NCBI GenBank assembly: GCA_963662155.1
Contig: OY759269.1
Span: 18,831,864-18,895,863 of the forward strand
Reading direction: 5' to 3'
DNA from: Lamellibrachia columna
Lineage: Eukaryota > Annelida > Polychaeta > Sabellida > Siboglinidae
Length of the DNA stretch: 64,000 nt
Shown one piece after another: positions 1-13,269 of the stretch. Under the pieces are notes generated by a model. The model did not search any database and was not told where the DNA came from. It saw only the letters and a list, made by a program, of their open reading frames with translations. The position numbers and the translations under genes are program-made. The number at the start of each line of letters is the position of its first letter. Position 1 is the first letter of the stretch.

Positions 1-65
1 TCTTGAACGTTTGGCGCCCGAGGTGCCGTCTAGGAGGAAAACGTGAACAAACATACAAACATGCG
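1..65. repeat. Interspersed-repeat end, partial
   Basis: The first 65 bases (containing TTTGGCGCCC and GTCTAGGAGG, then ACAAACATACAAACATG) match the block at 49876-49945, which also runs into a short ACAT-type tandem tail. Two copies in one window show a dispersed family, probably the 3' end of a retroelement. The left part lies outside the window. Confidence 0.5.
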
Positions 66-464
66 CTAGCTCGATTATAGTTAGGTTATTATTATTACTA
101 TTATTATTACTATGATATTCAAAATAATTCAATGATAGGACAGAGTAATATAAAAAAAAGTTCAAATATCAGACAACTTTACGCGACTAAATCAATGAGG
201 CGCGTGTCTAACGAAGAATGGGGTACCATATGGTTCAGTCTATGTTTGTGTTAATTGGTAAACCCCAACTGGGTATCGCACCAATGGTTGGTATCTATTC
301 AATAAGCATTGGGCACGACCCAGCAGTTCTTTGGATTTGGAGGCGTCCTGAGTCTCAACCAATTGAGCCTCCAGGATGTCCCAGACAGTTGAGGTGCGGA
401 GAGAAATTATGAGATGCAACATGTTGTCCTCACTTCATCATCTGAACGTCGGACATTCCGCACT

Positions 465-930
465 CAGCATCAACGCGGTACATCTATGCTGGTGACATCG
501 TCCTCGTGAAATCTTGACTTAACCATGATGACATCCAGCAAACGTTAACCAAAGATCTGACCGGCTTGGACTCCAAGCGATGGTGCCTCACTGACCTAAT
601 CGTGGTATCTAACCCAGCTATCGAAGGATGTAAATGCACGTTGCAACTTACTCCGACGACGGGCTAGCACACAATGGAGAGCAAACTTTGACCTTCTCCA
701 GAAATCAACAATCGCCCTTGCTTTTGCTCCGGCCGAGTATTGTTCGCCAGTGTAGTGCCACAACGCCTACAAACATCGACTTGACGCAGCACTAAACGAC
801 AGCATTCGCCTGGCGTCCGGATACATCCGATCGACACCATCGGCCCTGGTGCCAGTCGTTCCTGGGATAACACCACTTGACATCTAGCCCACATACCGTT
901 GGAAACTAGCCCGCCAAGCTGAAGCGGATG
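465..930 (+). pseudogene. Decayed reverse transcriptase fragment (non-LTR retrotransposon)
   Basis: Plus-strand translation gives scattered RT C-terminal motifs: YAGDIVLV (a decayed YADD-box context) near 485, then from about 697 the run STIALAFAPAEYCSPV, DAALNDSIRLASGYIRS and TPSALVPVVPG. This matches the post-RT region of jockey/CR1-type polymerases, where APAEYC.PVW and the LND.IRL.SG motif are typical. In-frame TAG codons (at the expected W after SPV, and after PLDI) and frame changes show it is dead. The bases from about 1020 to 1500 hold nothing I recognise. Confidence 0.6.
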
Positions 931-1508
931 GCCAACACACACTACACACCACGAACACAACAGCTGCTTCTGGTCGAAAACGGCTGCAGTCTCGGCACTC
1001 CTATATCATCAGCGTGTTATGGCGAGTGAGCGAGCTTGGCAACACTATTACGTCATTTGATTCAGCTTCAGGTTTCAGATTCAGACGGTTTATTGCCAAG
1101 TAACATTCATAAAAATGAACAAGGAATTTGTAGCGCTGTGGCGTAAGAACTCACTCACCCACCCGAGAAGCAATCATCCAATTACACACATCCACACACA
1201 CCACTCACTCTCGCCTATGTAAAAAAATGTACATGTAAATCAGAAACATTACAAAAGAGATTGAACTAGGTTAAAACGTTAATAAAAAAACCACCTGCCA
1301 AAACAATTTAAGAAATCACCTGTCTCCAGGCATAAAAGTACTAACTTGGTAGGGTAATATTAATATAATAATAGTATTTTTTATGAATACATCATTGCAA
1401 CCGTCTGAACATTACCTAAGAAACAGTAAAAATACATACGTGTAGCTAGATGAGTAAAATGAGCATGGCGACTTAGGAACATAAGAACGGGACTGGCAGA
1501 AGACAGAG

Positions 1509-2400
1509 TTATGGCACGAGGAAGACTTCTCCGTTCAAGTGTCTCGCAGCCTGCGGGTAAAAGCTGTTCTTATGTATTGTGGTTCTAGTCTTGATGCTTC
1601 TGTAGCGCTTACCAGAGGTAAAAAGCTCAAAGAGGTGGTTGGCTGGCTGGGTTGTATCCCGTGCAATGCTCCTGGATGTACGCGCACAGCGAGCATTATC
1701 AATAAACTCTATGGACGGCAACTCGCTCCCAATGAATCTGGATGCGCACTTCACAACGGCTTCTAGCTGCTGTTTCTCATCTTGACCGCTGCGGCCAAAC
1801 CACACTATGATCGAAAAAATGAGGATGCTTTCAATGATTGCGCGGTAGATCTCCTGTGCAATGCCGAATCTCCTGAGCTGCCTCGGGAAGTATAGGCGTT
1901 GTTGTGCATTTTTTTGTGATGCACAGTGTATTCTTGCCCTAAGTGAGATCGCTTGAGATTGTTGTCCCAAGGAATCTGAAAGATTCAACTTGTTCGAATT
2001 CTACTCCATTTGGCGAAAGAGGGCGGATGGGGGTCTTCTTCCTGCGAAAATCAACAATCATTTCTTTTGTCTTTGACACGTTCAATTCGAGGTTGTTATC
2101 TGCATACCAGCCAACCATTCTCTGAACCTCATCCCTGTATGCCGTCTCGTCCGCATTCTCAATGAAGCCCTCCACCGTAGTGTCATCAGAAAAATTAGTC
2201 ACAAGGACATATTGGTCCACGGAGACACAGTCATTTGTGAAGAGAGTGAACAAAAAGGGGGATAGCACACAACCCTGTCGGTCACCAGTATTCAGGATGA
2301 GAGGTTTGGAGAGAGAGTTCTTGACTTTGACAGATTGAGGCCTGTTAAGAAGAAAGTTTGTATGACGTAACACGAACGCGGGATGCTGTTGTGAGTACAT
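1509..2400 (-). pseudogene. CR1/Rex1-like non-LTR retrotransposon, RT and C-terminal part, frameshifted
   Basis: Reading from 2400 downward, the minus strand encodes RT palm motifs: GCVLSPFLFTLFTNDC, then FSDDTT (the catalytic FADD box with A changed to S), WYADNNLELNVSKTKEMIVD, and SFRFLGTTIS. After a frameshift near 1940-1990 a second frame continues with YFPRQLRRFG, AIIESILIFSIIVWFG and HKNSFYPQAARHLN, the usual C-terminus of this clade. The 5' end is absent: the element stops near 2400, next to the GA/GATA array. The order of motifs and the NSFYPQA ending identify a CR1/Rex1-type ORF2. The S in the catalytic box and the frame break make it inactive. Confidence 0.75.
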
Positions 2401-2462
2401 ATAAGCGATATGGTTTGTTTTCCCTTTACGTTATCATGATACGAAGTAAGCGTTAAATTAAG

Positions 2463-3335
<873 letters not shown>

Positions 3336-3467
3336 AGTTCTTTTCAACGGCTCATAAGCACAGGTAATATGTAGGCAACCAATGTATTGTTTTCAATATT
3401 TCAAATGTATTGTAAACTGTATATGTATACTTCCTTAAACAAATAATGTATTGTGCATGTATTTGGA

Positions 3468-5724
3468 TTACACGAGGTGTTTATTCACAATATATATATA
3501 TAACCAATCGTATTGTTGTGCTTTCATGAAATTCGTTGAAGGTTCTTTTCTTACATAAGTAAAATAACATTTTCATCAATGCTTTTACCTCTTCCAAACA
3601 TTGGAAGATGGATAAAACATTGATGAAAAGTGGACAAGATGCAAGAATGCAATTACAGACACCTGTGAACAAGTCGTAGGCTGCCGGGAAGCTAGGAGGA
3701 AGGACTGGATTACAGACGACACCTGGGAAGCTATTGAGGCAAAGAGGGAGACTAAAATTAAACTCAACAAGGAAGCAGATGACACAACGAAAGAAAAACT
3801 GCGGCAGGAATACCAGGAAAGAACCAAAACAGTTAAAAAGAAGACAAAGAGGGACAAGAAAACATATGTCGAAAACCTAGCAAACGAGGTTGAGATCGCA
3901 GCTAGGCAAAACAACTCCAGAGAGGTATACAAGATCACCAGACAGCTAAGATCACCAGACAGCTAGCAGGGACGAACAAGAGCACTAGTCGCCCTATCAG
4001 GGACAAACAGGGAAACCTTCTCACTAAGGAATCTCTACAGTTGCAACGCTGGAAAGAATATTTGCAAGATATCTTGGATAGGCCTCCACCGGATTCAATC
4101 CCACACACTGAGGAAACAACTGAAGACCTTAACATTAATTGTGGTAGGATATCCAAAGAGGAGATCAAGAGAGCCATCAAAAAGCTGAAGCTAGGCAAAG
4201 CACCTGGAATTGACAATATACCATCTGGTGTCTTAAAAGCTGATATTGGTGCCACCACAGACGTTTGATACAGCGTGCTAAATGAGTTCTGGGATAAAGA
4301 GGAAATACCAACTGAGTAGAAGACGGGCATGCTAGTTACGATCCCCAAGAAAGGCAATTTCAGTGAATGTAAGAACTGTAGAGCGATCATGCTTCTACCA
4401 GTGCCCAGTAAAATTATCTGCGGTATCATCCTGGATAGAATACAAGAAACAGTTGACAAGAAGCTAAGAAAAGAACAAGCTGGCTTTAGAAAGGATAACT
4501 CCTGCACATATCATATTGCTACACTCAGGATTATCGTTGAACAATGCATTGAATGGCAGAGTTCCCTTTACATAAACTTTGTGGACTTCGAAAAAGCATT
4601 CGTTGTTATAGATAGGACAGTTCTATGGAAGCTACTTGTTTACCTGCAAAATTTGTAACTCTAGTAAAGAACATGTACGAAGGTTTCACTGGTCATGTCA
4701 TCTTTAATGGACAAGTTTCAGAGGGCTTCCAGATTGGAACTGGAGTACAACAGTGCTGCTTGCTATCTCCACTGCTCTTTCTGATAGCCATAGACTGGAC
4801 AATAAAAAGATCCACAGAACACCATCGTACTGGGATCCAGTGGAATTTGTTCTCACAACTAGAAGACCTGGATTTTGCAGATGAGCACTACTCTCAGAAA
4901 CCCATAAACACCTGCAACAAAAAACAAAAAGGCTTCAACAAGAAAAAAGCAGCCAATTGGGTCTTAAGATCAATGTGGGAAAGACAAAGGTGATGACAAT
5001 CAACATATCCTCCGAACCCATCTCATTAGAAAGCGGCACTGTTGAGGAAGTACAAGACTTCATCTACCTCGGGAGCAACATCAGTACAAATGGTGGAGCT
5101 GACAAAGATGTGGATCTACGCATCTATACATCTCGCCGTGCCTTCAGAACCTACGCCCAGTGTGGCTCTCTTCCCAACTATCCGTAAGATCCGCATTTTC
5201 AACACCAATGTTATACCAGTTCTTCTCTATGGCTGTGAAACGTGGAAAACTACTCAGTCACTCAACAACAAACTCCAAGTCTTCGTCAACAGTCGCCTCC
5301 GATACATCCTTAAGGTATGGTGGCCTAACAAAATATCAAATAAAAAGCTCTGGAAGAAAAACAGGAAGAAATACACACTACAATCAAGAGGAGAAATGGA
5401 GCTGGATTGGCCACACACTCAGAAAACGTCCAACAAATACAACCAAACAAGCACTGGACTATAACCCACAAGGAAAGAGAAGACAAGGAAGGCCAAAAAT
5501 CAACTGGAGACGCTCCACACTACAAGATCTTGATAAAGTGGGGGTCACCTGGCAAGAGGCCAAAGCTCTAGCCCAGAAGAGAGTGAGCGTAGTGTAGAGT
5601 CCGGCTTTTTGGACGGCGGTCAGTGCCACGTAGTGTTCCTTCGTGTGGTCAACTCCAGTGATCCGCAGTGCCGTCCGTTCTGTGTCCATCCACGAGTGTA
5701 CGTCGATGCTGCCTCGTACGGTGC
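3468..5724 (-). pseudogene. Duplicate 3' end of the giant gene: terminal exon copy and 3' flank, disrupted by RTE
   Basis: Bases 5590-5724 read, on the minus strand, GTVRGSIDVHSWMDTERTAL, then a spacer, then TKEHYVALTAVQKAGLYTT. This is the same exon as the terminal coding exon at 13763-13944, with the same acceptor (TTTTAG before GCACC). At about 5590, just after LYTT, an RTE element takes over, so the native C-terminal tail and stop are lost. On the far side of the RTE, 3468-3575 matches 13276-13423 (GGATTACACGAGGTGTTTAT and the following bases), including the minus-strand AATAAA at 3480-3485. The coding part is intact up to the break and has few amino-acid changes. It could still be spliced as an alternative end, reading into RTE sequence, but is most simply a pseudogene. 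Confidence 0.75.
3590..5590 (+). mobile_element. RTE-like non-LTR retrotransposon, 5'-truncated and mutated
   Basis: Plus-strand frames give, in order, a linker (WITDDTWEAIEAKRETKIKL), the pre-RT motif LQRWKEYLQDIL, LKLGKAPGIDNIPSGVLKA, VTIPKKGNFSECKNCRAI, the palm helix KLRKEQAGFRKDNSC, FVDFEKAF, GVQQCCLLSPLLF, the catalytic box as DLDFADEH (FADD expected), then VQDFIYLGSNIS, VIPVLLYGCETW, and the tail WSWIGHTLRKRP with GKRRQGRPKINWRRSTLQDL. At least four frame or stop lesions are visible. One is a direct duplication of about 17 bp (AAGATCACCAGACAGCT, 3934-3966). It sits inside the duplicated 3' end of the giant gene, so it inserted after that duplication. Confidence 0.8.
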
Positions 5725-5983
5725 CTAAAACAAAAGTCGGGTTTTATCGTTAGTATTGTCCAAATATGTACTGAATACTATTATTATTTGTCAACATTAG
5801 GATCAGCACTAGATGCATTGTTGACATTACAACACGTTTTGCGAGCTTGCATTTCAGAAAGATTTCAAGGAAATTTCAGTTTCATGATTCTACTAATTAT
5901 TATTATTTGTACAACTCATTGTTTTTACTTCAACAGTGCATGTCCTAAATTGAATGTGAATGTAAATGTTACAATTGTGGCTA

Positions 5984-6210
5984 TAGTATGGTACAAGTGG
6001 TACACTCGTACCAGGATTAACCATGGTACCAGTAGAACACTCGTATCAGGATTAATCATGGTACAAGTGGAACACTCGTATCAGGATTAACCATGGTACA
6101 CGTGGAACATCCGTACCAGGATTAATCATGGTACAAGTGGTACACTCGTACCAAGATTAACCATGGTACAAGTTGAACACTCGTACCAGGATTAACCATG
6201 GTGTAAAGTA
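5984..6210. repeat. 35-bp minisatellite, block 1
   Basis: About six tandem copies of a ~35-bp unit built on GGTACAAGTGGAACACTCGT followed by ACCAGGATTAACCAT. The unit holds an imperfect palindrome (GGTACAAGTG facing CACTCGTACC). The same array appears at 7225-7465 and 14250-14510. Confidence 0.9.
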
Positions 6211-7224
6211 TAGGCCTGTTTGATTTTAATTAGTTTTTATGCGCTAATGTTTAGTAAGTCATTTGGAAGTTTATTCGATGTGTTAAGCCTAGATTAACAA
6301 CAGAAAAACAGGTTTCTAAAGGTTTATAATTAAACCACCCAAGTGGATATGGACACAATCCATATGGTGTCAAAGATTGATGGTACTGTTTAGACACTTC
6401 AGCCTTCCCTTTAATCCTGACATTTGTTGCTCTGACCCGAGGGTCAACGTAATTGGGGAACCGAGAAGGAGCCCTGGGAACCCTGGAATTGGCGCAGCTC
6501 CAAGAGTTCAAAAGTTTAACTTGCAAAATTGGGAAAGGAAGATTGGCAGACGTCATTGTCCAGCGGTTGAGAGGGTGGGTGGATTTAACAAGTTGACCAA
6601 TAGTAAAGCGTATTGGGTATTTAAGCAACCACAGCGCCTCTAGTGACGGCGTCTGATTTAGGAAAACTGGGAGTATAAATACCCCGGAGGAGCGTTTACA
6701 AAGGGGCGGCAAGACTATTTTAAATTCACACTTAGGTGTGTAGTCATGCTGAATTTTAGGCATCCAAATTTTCAGTAAGGGTGGTCCTGGCGGGCCATAC
6801 CTGCTTTAGCATTAGAATTCAAAATTTCCGGCCAGAATTTTCTTGTCAAATCTTCTAGATTTTAAGAATCTGTATACATTTTGAGTGATGTTTACATTCA
6901 CTACTTTTCTTTACGGTTTACAGTGATAGATGTCTTCACTTTTATTTTTATTTGTCATCGCGAGTGATTATATTGCTACTATGTACGTAGCCGTCTGATG
7001 TACAAGATTAAAATCGTTTCGGACCTGGAGAACAATGCGTTGACTACACTTCTGTAGTACTCCATGTACTCATTGGTCGAGTGAGTACAAATTCAGTTAT
7101 AAATCTCGACCTGGCGAGCGCAAAAACGACGGATAATCAAAATATCCTTCGTTGTGAGAAATGCCTCCTGGACCATTGCGTGCGGCCCCGAAAAAGACAA
7201 GAAGAGGGAGGCATATATCTTACA
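6211..7224. other. 1-kb unrecognised insert splitting the 35-bp minisatellite
   Basis: The paralogous array at 14250-14510 is continuous, so these bases look like an insertion into this copy. The right end carries a short open start (MPPGPLRAAPKKTRRG, plus strand, about 7161), too short to assign. I see no terminal repeats or recognisable protein. Confidence 0.4.
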
Positions 7225-7465
7225 ATGGTACAAGTTGAACACTCGTACCAGGATTAACCATGGTACAAGTTGAACACTCGTACCAGGATTAACCATGGTA
7301 CAAGTGGAACACTTGTACCCGGACTAATCATGGTACAAGTTGTACACCCGTACCAGGATTAATCATGGTACAAGTGGACCACTCGTACCAGGATTAACCA
7401 TGGTACAAGTGGAACACTCGTACCAGGATTAACCATGGTGGTACAAGTGGTACACTCGTACAAGC
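7225..7465. repeat. 35-bp minisatellite, block 2
   Basis: About seven copies of the same unit as at 5984-6210, ending in CTCGTACAAGCCCCACAAG. The following bases to about 7985 match 14511-15036 closely. They are the duplicated last intron of the giant gene. Confidence 0.9.
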
Positions 7466-7985
7466 CCCACAAGAATGACCCCCACAAAATCAATCATGTT
7501 TCCATCTAATTAGCCGCTTAATGTTTTTCTTCGCTTCCCTTCCGTTCCAACATCTGTTCAACTTCTGTTCGTGCTTGGTGGAAAGTATTTGCATGTCATT
7601 CTATATTTGCTAATGAGAACTTGTATGGCCTCTATTTTACGCTGTATTTATTGTATTATATTCTAGCAAGTCATTGTATGCTGTATTTCTTGCTTTTCAT
7701 TGTACGCTGCATTTTCATGTATGTATATTTGTGCGCCGTCGTCGACAACAATCTGTGAATACCCAGACGTAGTTGAATAAACGTTAAGGCATGGTATTAC
7801 TTCTGTAGTTAATACCTCGCGTCTCGATCTTCATCTGTCACGCATTCGGTAAAAGCCCTCCACAAAACTTTGTACCAGACCACCCACATTGTTAGTCCGG
7901 CACTGTGTACAACACTGTCTGAAAACATACATGAATCATTATAGCTTAATCGGTGACCATTGAAAATGTGCGTGACGCTTCATAC

Positions 7986-8087
7986 CTATGTTGATCTCGT
8001 ACACCAGCGTTGAATTACTGGCAAACACTCCGGTCCAGTCGAGATTCAGTGTTGACTCTTGAGGACAACGACTCTGCAATGACGCGT
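7986..8087 (-). pseudogene. Duplicate of the giant gene's penultimate coding exon
   Basis: On the minus strand this 102-bp block reads ASLQSRCPQESTLNLDW then TGVFASNSTLVYEINI. It has a CAG acceptor and a GTATGAAG donor at exactly the positions used by exon 51 (15037-15138), which is also 102 bp. The frame is open and both splice sites survive. With 5590-5724 it forms a two-exon copy of the gene's 3' end. No upstream coding exons follow it between 8088 and 13275. Confidence 0.75.
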
Positions 8088-8124
8088 CTGTACAATAATG
8101 TACAAACTGTACGTATAGTAGACC

Positions 8125-8670
8125 AGGTTGTGACATAACAAGATTTAACAAGCCCACTTGCCGTCCAAAACTACGTTCCTGGTGGCAAGTGGACAAGGTT
8201 ATCATATATGTATAGCCCACCCTTATCAGATATCTGTCAATTGTATTGTTAGACATATTCACACTACCAGCATTAACACAATCATTTGACAGTTTGTTCC
8301 AGATATGTATCACTCTCTTTGAGAATGAGTATTTTCTCATGTCGAAATTACTCTAATGCTGATTTGAGTCATCTGGTTCTACTGCCTTCTTTAAGTTTGA
8401 AGAACACATCCCTATCAATATCCTCATAACCGTTCACTATTTAAACACTGTTTGGTCTCCTATTTGTCTCTTGGTCTCTAGTGTTGTCAAGCTACATTCT
8501 AATAAGCGGCTTCCATAACTAGTCTCTCAATTCTTGAATCATTTTAGTTGCTCTTCGTTGTATTCTGTTTAGCTCATCTATGTCCTTGGAACATTGTGGA
8601 ACATTGTTATGCGCATAACAAACATTACCAAGAATAAAACAGAATTCATACATTACAGTAAAATGCTTGT
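8125..8670 (-). mobile_element. CR1/L2-like retrotransposon 3' fragment
   Basis: Minus-strand frames show the C-terminal end of a CR1/L2-type ORF2: EFCFILGNV, then IDELNRIQRRATKMIQELRD, and RKYSFSKRVIHIWNKLSND with SVNMSNNTIDRYL. The family's 3' sequence (CCACTTGCC and the GGCAAGTGGACAAGG block) follows. It is 5'-truncated and frame-broken. The same insertion is present at 15190-15690, so it predates the duplication of this region. Confidence 0.75.
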
Positions 8671-9159
8671 TGCATCTTAGGTTTATATTCAGAGTTAGTG
8701 TCGTTGGACTTAACTTGACCAGTAGTTGAATGTCTAGATTTTGGTATGCAACTGTGGGACTAGTTGCTAGGACCTGTATGTATATTTGTTGACAGCAGAA
8801 GTCAAGGCCAGCATTTCCATAACTGTGTTTGTTGTTCAATGTGTAAAGTATACGTATTAGGTATATATTATATGTAAATCCTGCTAAATGTATAAACCTT
8901 GTATGAATTCTTATAGACGGAGTTGTGGTGGTGGATTTATAGTTGTATTAGGTTGTATATAGAGGGGACACATAATAGAGAAGTAGACTGAATGTATGGG
9001 CGACGACGCATAGCGTATAATAGAGAACTAGCTTCGCTATACAGAGATCACATGTGATTACAACAGCCCAATCGCAGCAATCAGTTTATCAGTCTTCTCC
9101 GTCTTGTTTGCGTTTGTAATAGACTGGACTACTATGTAAATTTGTATGTTTTTCTTGTA

Positions 9160-9545
9160 TTAGGTAAACATAATTTGTTCATGTAGATAATATACTTCTG
9201 TAACAGAAATCCATCTGAGGCATTTTCATCACACTATCTTGAAATTTAAAATAGCTGTAAAAATCTTTTTTTTTGCATTCTACGGCTTATATCCGCGCTT
9301 CTAAGTCATTGCTCCATCTTATATTTTAAAATGGTCATTTGCTGGATTAAACAGCTTACATCCGAGCTTCTGAGTCATGCATACTATTGATTTATGTGGC
9401 TAGACCCTCATATATTTGATTGCGACAAAATAAAATTCCATTGTGACCGCCATCTTAGATTTCAAGAACGCCACAATATTTCCCGCTTTTTATCATATCT
9501 CTTCTTCTAGGCCATATAGAAAGTTGATGTTTTTGGCTAAACCCA
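9160..9545. repeat. Unclassified interspersed repeat, copy A
   Basis: Shares long stretches in the same order with 10880-11165: CATGTAGATAATATACTTCTG, GAGCTTCTGAG, and the block GGCTAGACCCTCATATATTT followed by GCCGCCATCTTA-like sequence. A short third piece is at about 10775-10815. There is no coding content. Confidence 0.55.
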
Positions 9546-9629
9546 TATTTTCAGAGGCAAGGAATTCAGTTATGTGATTTTCAAATAACATAATATATGC
9601 CACTTTTAACTTAGCAGACTATCACTTAC

Positions 9630-9784
9630 TTGATTCTCAAGGATCAAGTCATCAACGTCTATCACAGCAGTGTTGGTGCTGCAGTAGATCTCGTTTCCTT
9701 CACATTTGCAAAGTTCGGTGCACTCCAGATTATGACTTTTGCATGTACATCTACCTGAATACCTGCTCACACCGCAGTGGCAAT
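9630..9784 (-). CDS. Possible orphan cysteine-rich exon, perhaps transposon-derived
   Basis: The minus strand carries an open stretch with dense, patterned cysteines: HCGVSRYSGRCTCKSHN, LECTELCKCEGNEIYCSTN, then DVDDLILENQ, and a strong donor (CAA followed by GTAAGTGA at 9629-9621). The spacing C.C....L.C...C.C resembles the short CRC-like tail found at the ends of some transposase- or THAP-derived genes. I cannot find its upstream exon with confidence: the acceptor could be one of two AGs near 9755-9784. The phase does not link it to the neighbouring giant gene. It may be a fragment of a dead element. Confidence 0.35.
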
Positions 9785-9883
9785 GTATAAGTTGTGTGTG
9801 TCTGCTTCTTCTTGGGCTTCTTGGGCTGACAATTGTGGTAGGGTGGTATTCTGGCTCATTTGTGAATAATTAGTTTGTAAATT

Positions 9884-10011
<128 letters not shown>

Positions 10012-10076
10012 TGTAACACAACATTACACAGCAACAATGAGGTACATAATTATATATTAATAAATATTATAATGTA

Positions 10077-10255
10077 GAGTTGAACCTTATTATTAATGTC
10101 ACCCTTGGGACTGGACCAAACTGACCTGAATAGCGAGGTGACCGTATTAGCGGGACTTATTGTCCTATACTTTACTGTTATGGAAATAATTTTGGACTGA
10201 TCATAATTGCGAGGTAGCTGTATTACCGAGGTGAGCGTAAAGCGAGGTTCGACTG
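10077..10255. mobile_element. MITE, pogo/Tigger-like (Tc1/mariner superfamily)
   Basis: A 179-bp non-coding block with inverted ends. The left end reads GAGTTGAACCTTATTATTAA; the right end, reverse-complemented, reads CAGTCGAACCTCGCTTTACG. TA lies directly outside both ends (10075-10076 and 10256-10257), as expected of a TA target duplication. The CAGTYGAACCTCG-type end is the known signature of Tigger/pogo elements. The interior repeats AGCGAGGT-like words in both orientations. Confidence 0.6.
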
Positions 10256-10607
10256 TAATATGCATATTATGCATTTGGATTGGGGATTTTTATATTGACC
10301 TAAGGGCGATTATTTCATAGGGGAGATATTGTTCGGGGAATATTGGTGGGGATATTAGCCAGGGGGTTTAGTCAGTAGGATTATGTCTTCATACTCTTTC
10401 TATAGGAATGGGTCCCAAATGGCAGCTGTATACTCCATTCCTGCCATGACCAGAATAAAATACGAATTGCTATTACACATGTGGGCTGCACCTGAGATTG
10501 CTACATATCAAATCTCGTTTCTGGTTAGCTTCTTCACCATTTCAGCTATATAGGCCTACTTTGTCCAAGTGAGGTCATTTAGTAACGTAACCCCGGGTAT
10601 TCTGCAG

Positions 10608-10685
10608 TGGTCACTTCAGTGAGAATGTGTCACTTCAGTGAGAATGTGTCACTTCAGTGAGAACGTGTCACTTCAGTGAAAATGA
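10608..10685. repeat. 19-bp tandem repeat, four copies
   Basis: Four consecutive copies of GTCACTTCAGTGAGAATGT with one substitution in the third and one in the fourth. The core CACTTCAGTG is close to palindromic. Confidence 0.9.
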
Positions 10686-10879
10686 ATGAGTGGACATCTG
10701 CCGCTGTGCGCATGATGTAGCATTTTGAAGTATAGAATTGCATGCCCCATGCAACACTCCAGGCAACGAAGTTGCTTCATGGCCGCCATCTTATATTTCA
10801 AAATGGTGGCTACACTTCTTTTCTATTTTTTTTATATCGTCTTCTTGGCTACTTATAAAGCTGATTTGTTGATAACCCC

Positions 10880-11165
10880 CACTGCCAATGTTTTTTCATG
10901 TAGACAATATACTCCTGTAAAAGAAATCTATCTGCGGCACTTTTGTATCACTATAGCCATCTTGAAAATAAAAGTGACTGCCAGATCACCATTTGCTGGA
11001 CTATACAGCTTATATCCGAGCTTCTAAGGTATGTAGAATATTGATTTATGCGGCTAGACCCTCATATATTTGATTACGATACAATACAATTCCTTTGTGG
11101 CCGCCATCTTAAATTTAAAGATGGACGCCACATATGTCCAGCTTTTTCTCATGTCTCTTCTGCGG
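10880..11165. repeat. Unclassified interspersed repeat, copy B
   Basis: Same family and orientation as 9160-9545 (shared GGCTAGACCCTCATATATTT and CGAGCTTCT). The copies differ by about one base in ten. Confidence 0.55.
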
Positions 11166-11589
11166 GAGTGAAAAATTATACAAGCGAAGAAGGAGGAACT
11201 GAGGAGTTTGGTATGAAAGAGAGTTTCAGGGGAAGCTGGTGAGTAGTCGGTGGGTTGAACACGTTGACATTAAGAATGGAAGACGGACGGCGTGTATGCG
11301 CTCAGAGTGGAGGGTATAATTTAAGGAGAAGAGGAAAACTTTGTGAAGACATATTTGTCGGGATTGGGATAAGAGAACGAGAGCGTGAGACGTGGGGGTG
11401 GAGACGGCAGAGAAACGGGATCAGTGCGAGGAGAAAAAAAAATCTAGGACCTGTGTCGATCGATGGCGATGTCAACTTTACTCAGAACTTTGTGGACAAT
11501 GAAGGAGTCGATATCTCGTCTACTTTTAGAATGTCAACCGTCCTTTACTGGGCATTCGGGGCCAGATAGAGAGACGGACTCATACATGT

Positions 11590-11745
11590 TTGAAACTGCG
11601 GCTCCGCCTCTACGCATCATTTATCATACCTGTGCTGACCTACAATATGGGCACTTGGGGCCTGACTCAGACAAAGTTGTAACGGTTGGACTCATATCAC
11701 CGAACATCCCAGCCCAATTTGACAGTAACCAATACCGGGGCGGCT
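11590..11745 (+). pseudogene. Reverse transcriptase C-terminal fragment
   Basis: Plus-strand translation reads LRLYASFIIPVLTYNMGTW then GLTQTKL, a stop, and RLDSYHRTSQPN. This is the post-RT motif IPVLLYGCETWxLT...LDxFHR of jockey/RTE-type polymerases, with the G and E of YGCETW lost and one in-frame stop. Confidence 0.55.
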
Positions 11746-12109
11746 TTCATGGACGACCTGGGTGACACAGCCGACGACACTGAACAAGAACTTAAAACAC
11801 GTTGGATTGCAGTTATGCAACTCCGAGGACATCAAACGGAAGTGAGCACGCTATGTCGAGAAATGTAGTCATTTTGTTTTCGAAATGAGTGTTGTTATTG
11901 TTGTCGTCGTCGCCGTCGTCGTCGACGTGGTTGTCGTTAGATTGAAGTGAACGCAGTAGCCATAGTGCAGACGTTTTAATAGAACACGCACACATGATAT
12001 ATTTTGTTCACCCATAATTATTGTCTGTGTAACCATTAGATAACAATTCTTTACTAAGCTATTTTGTTCTTACCGACAACACGGCTTCAGCATTTTGCGA
12101 GACATACGA

Positions 12110-12427
<318 letters not shown>

Positions 12428-12581
12428 GGTTACAATACTAAATTCTTTTTCTGTATATTACATATTGATATGTTGTAATGTCAACAATGCATCTAGTGCT
12501 GATCCTTACGTTAAATAATAATAATAATAATAATAGAATAATAGAATACTAATAGAAATATGTTTTTCTCTCTCAAGAAAG

Positions 12582-13248
<667 letters not shown>

Positions 13249-13269
13249 TAAATTTTATTTATTGTGTAT

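Noticed and set aside
7500..7900. LTR-like segment (AATAAACG and a conserved 3' block, duplicated at 14.5-14.9 kb)
   Set aside because: The two copies belong to the large segmental duplication, not to LTRs of one element; no primer-binding site or polypurine tract was found.
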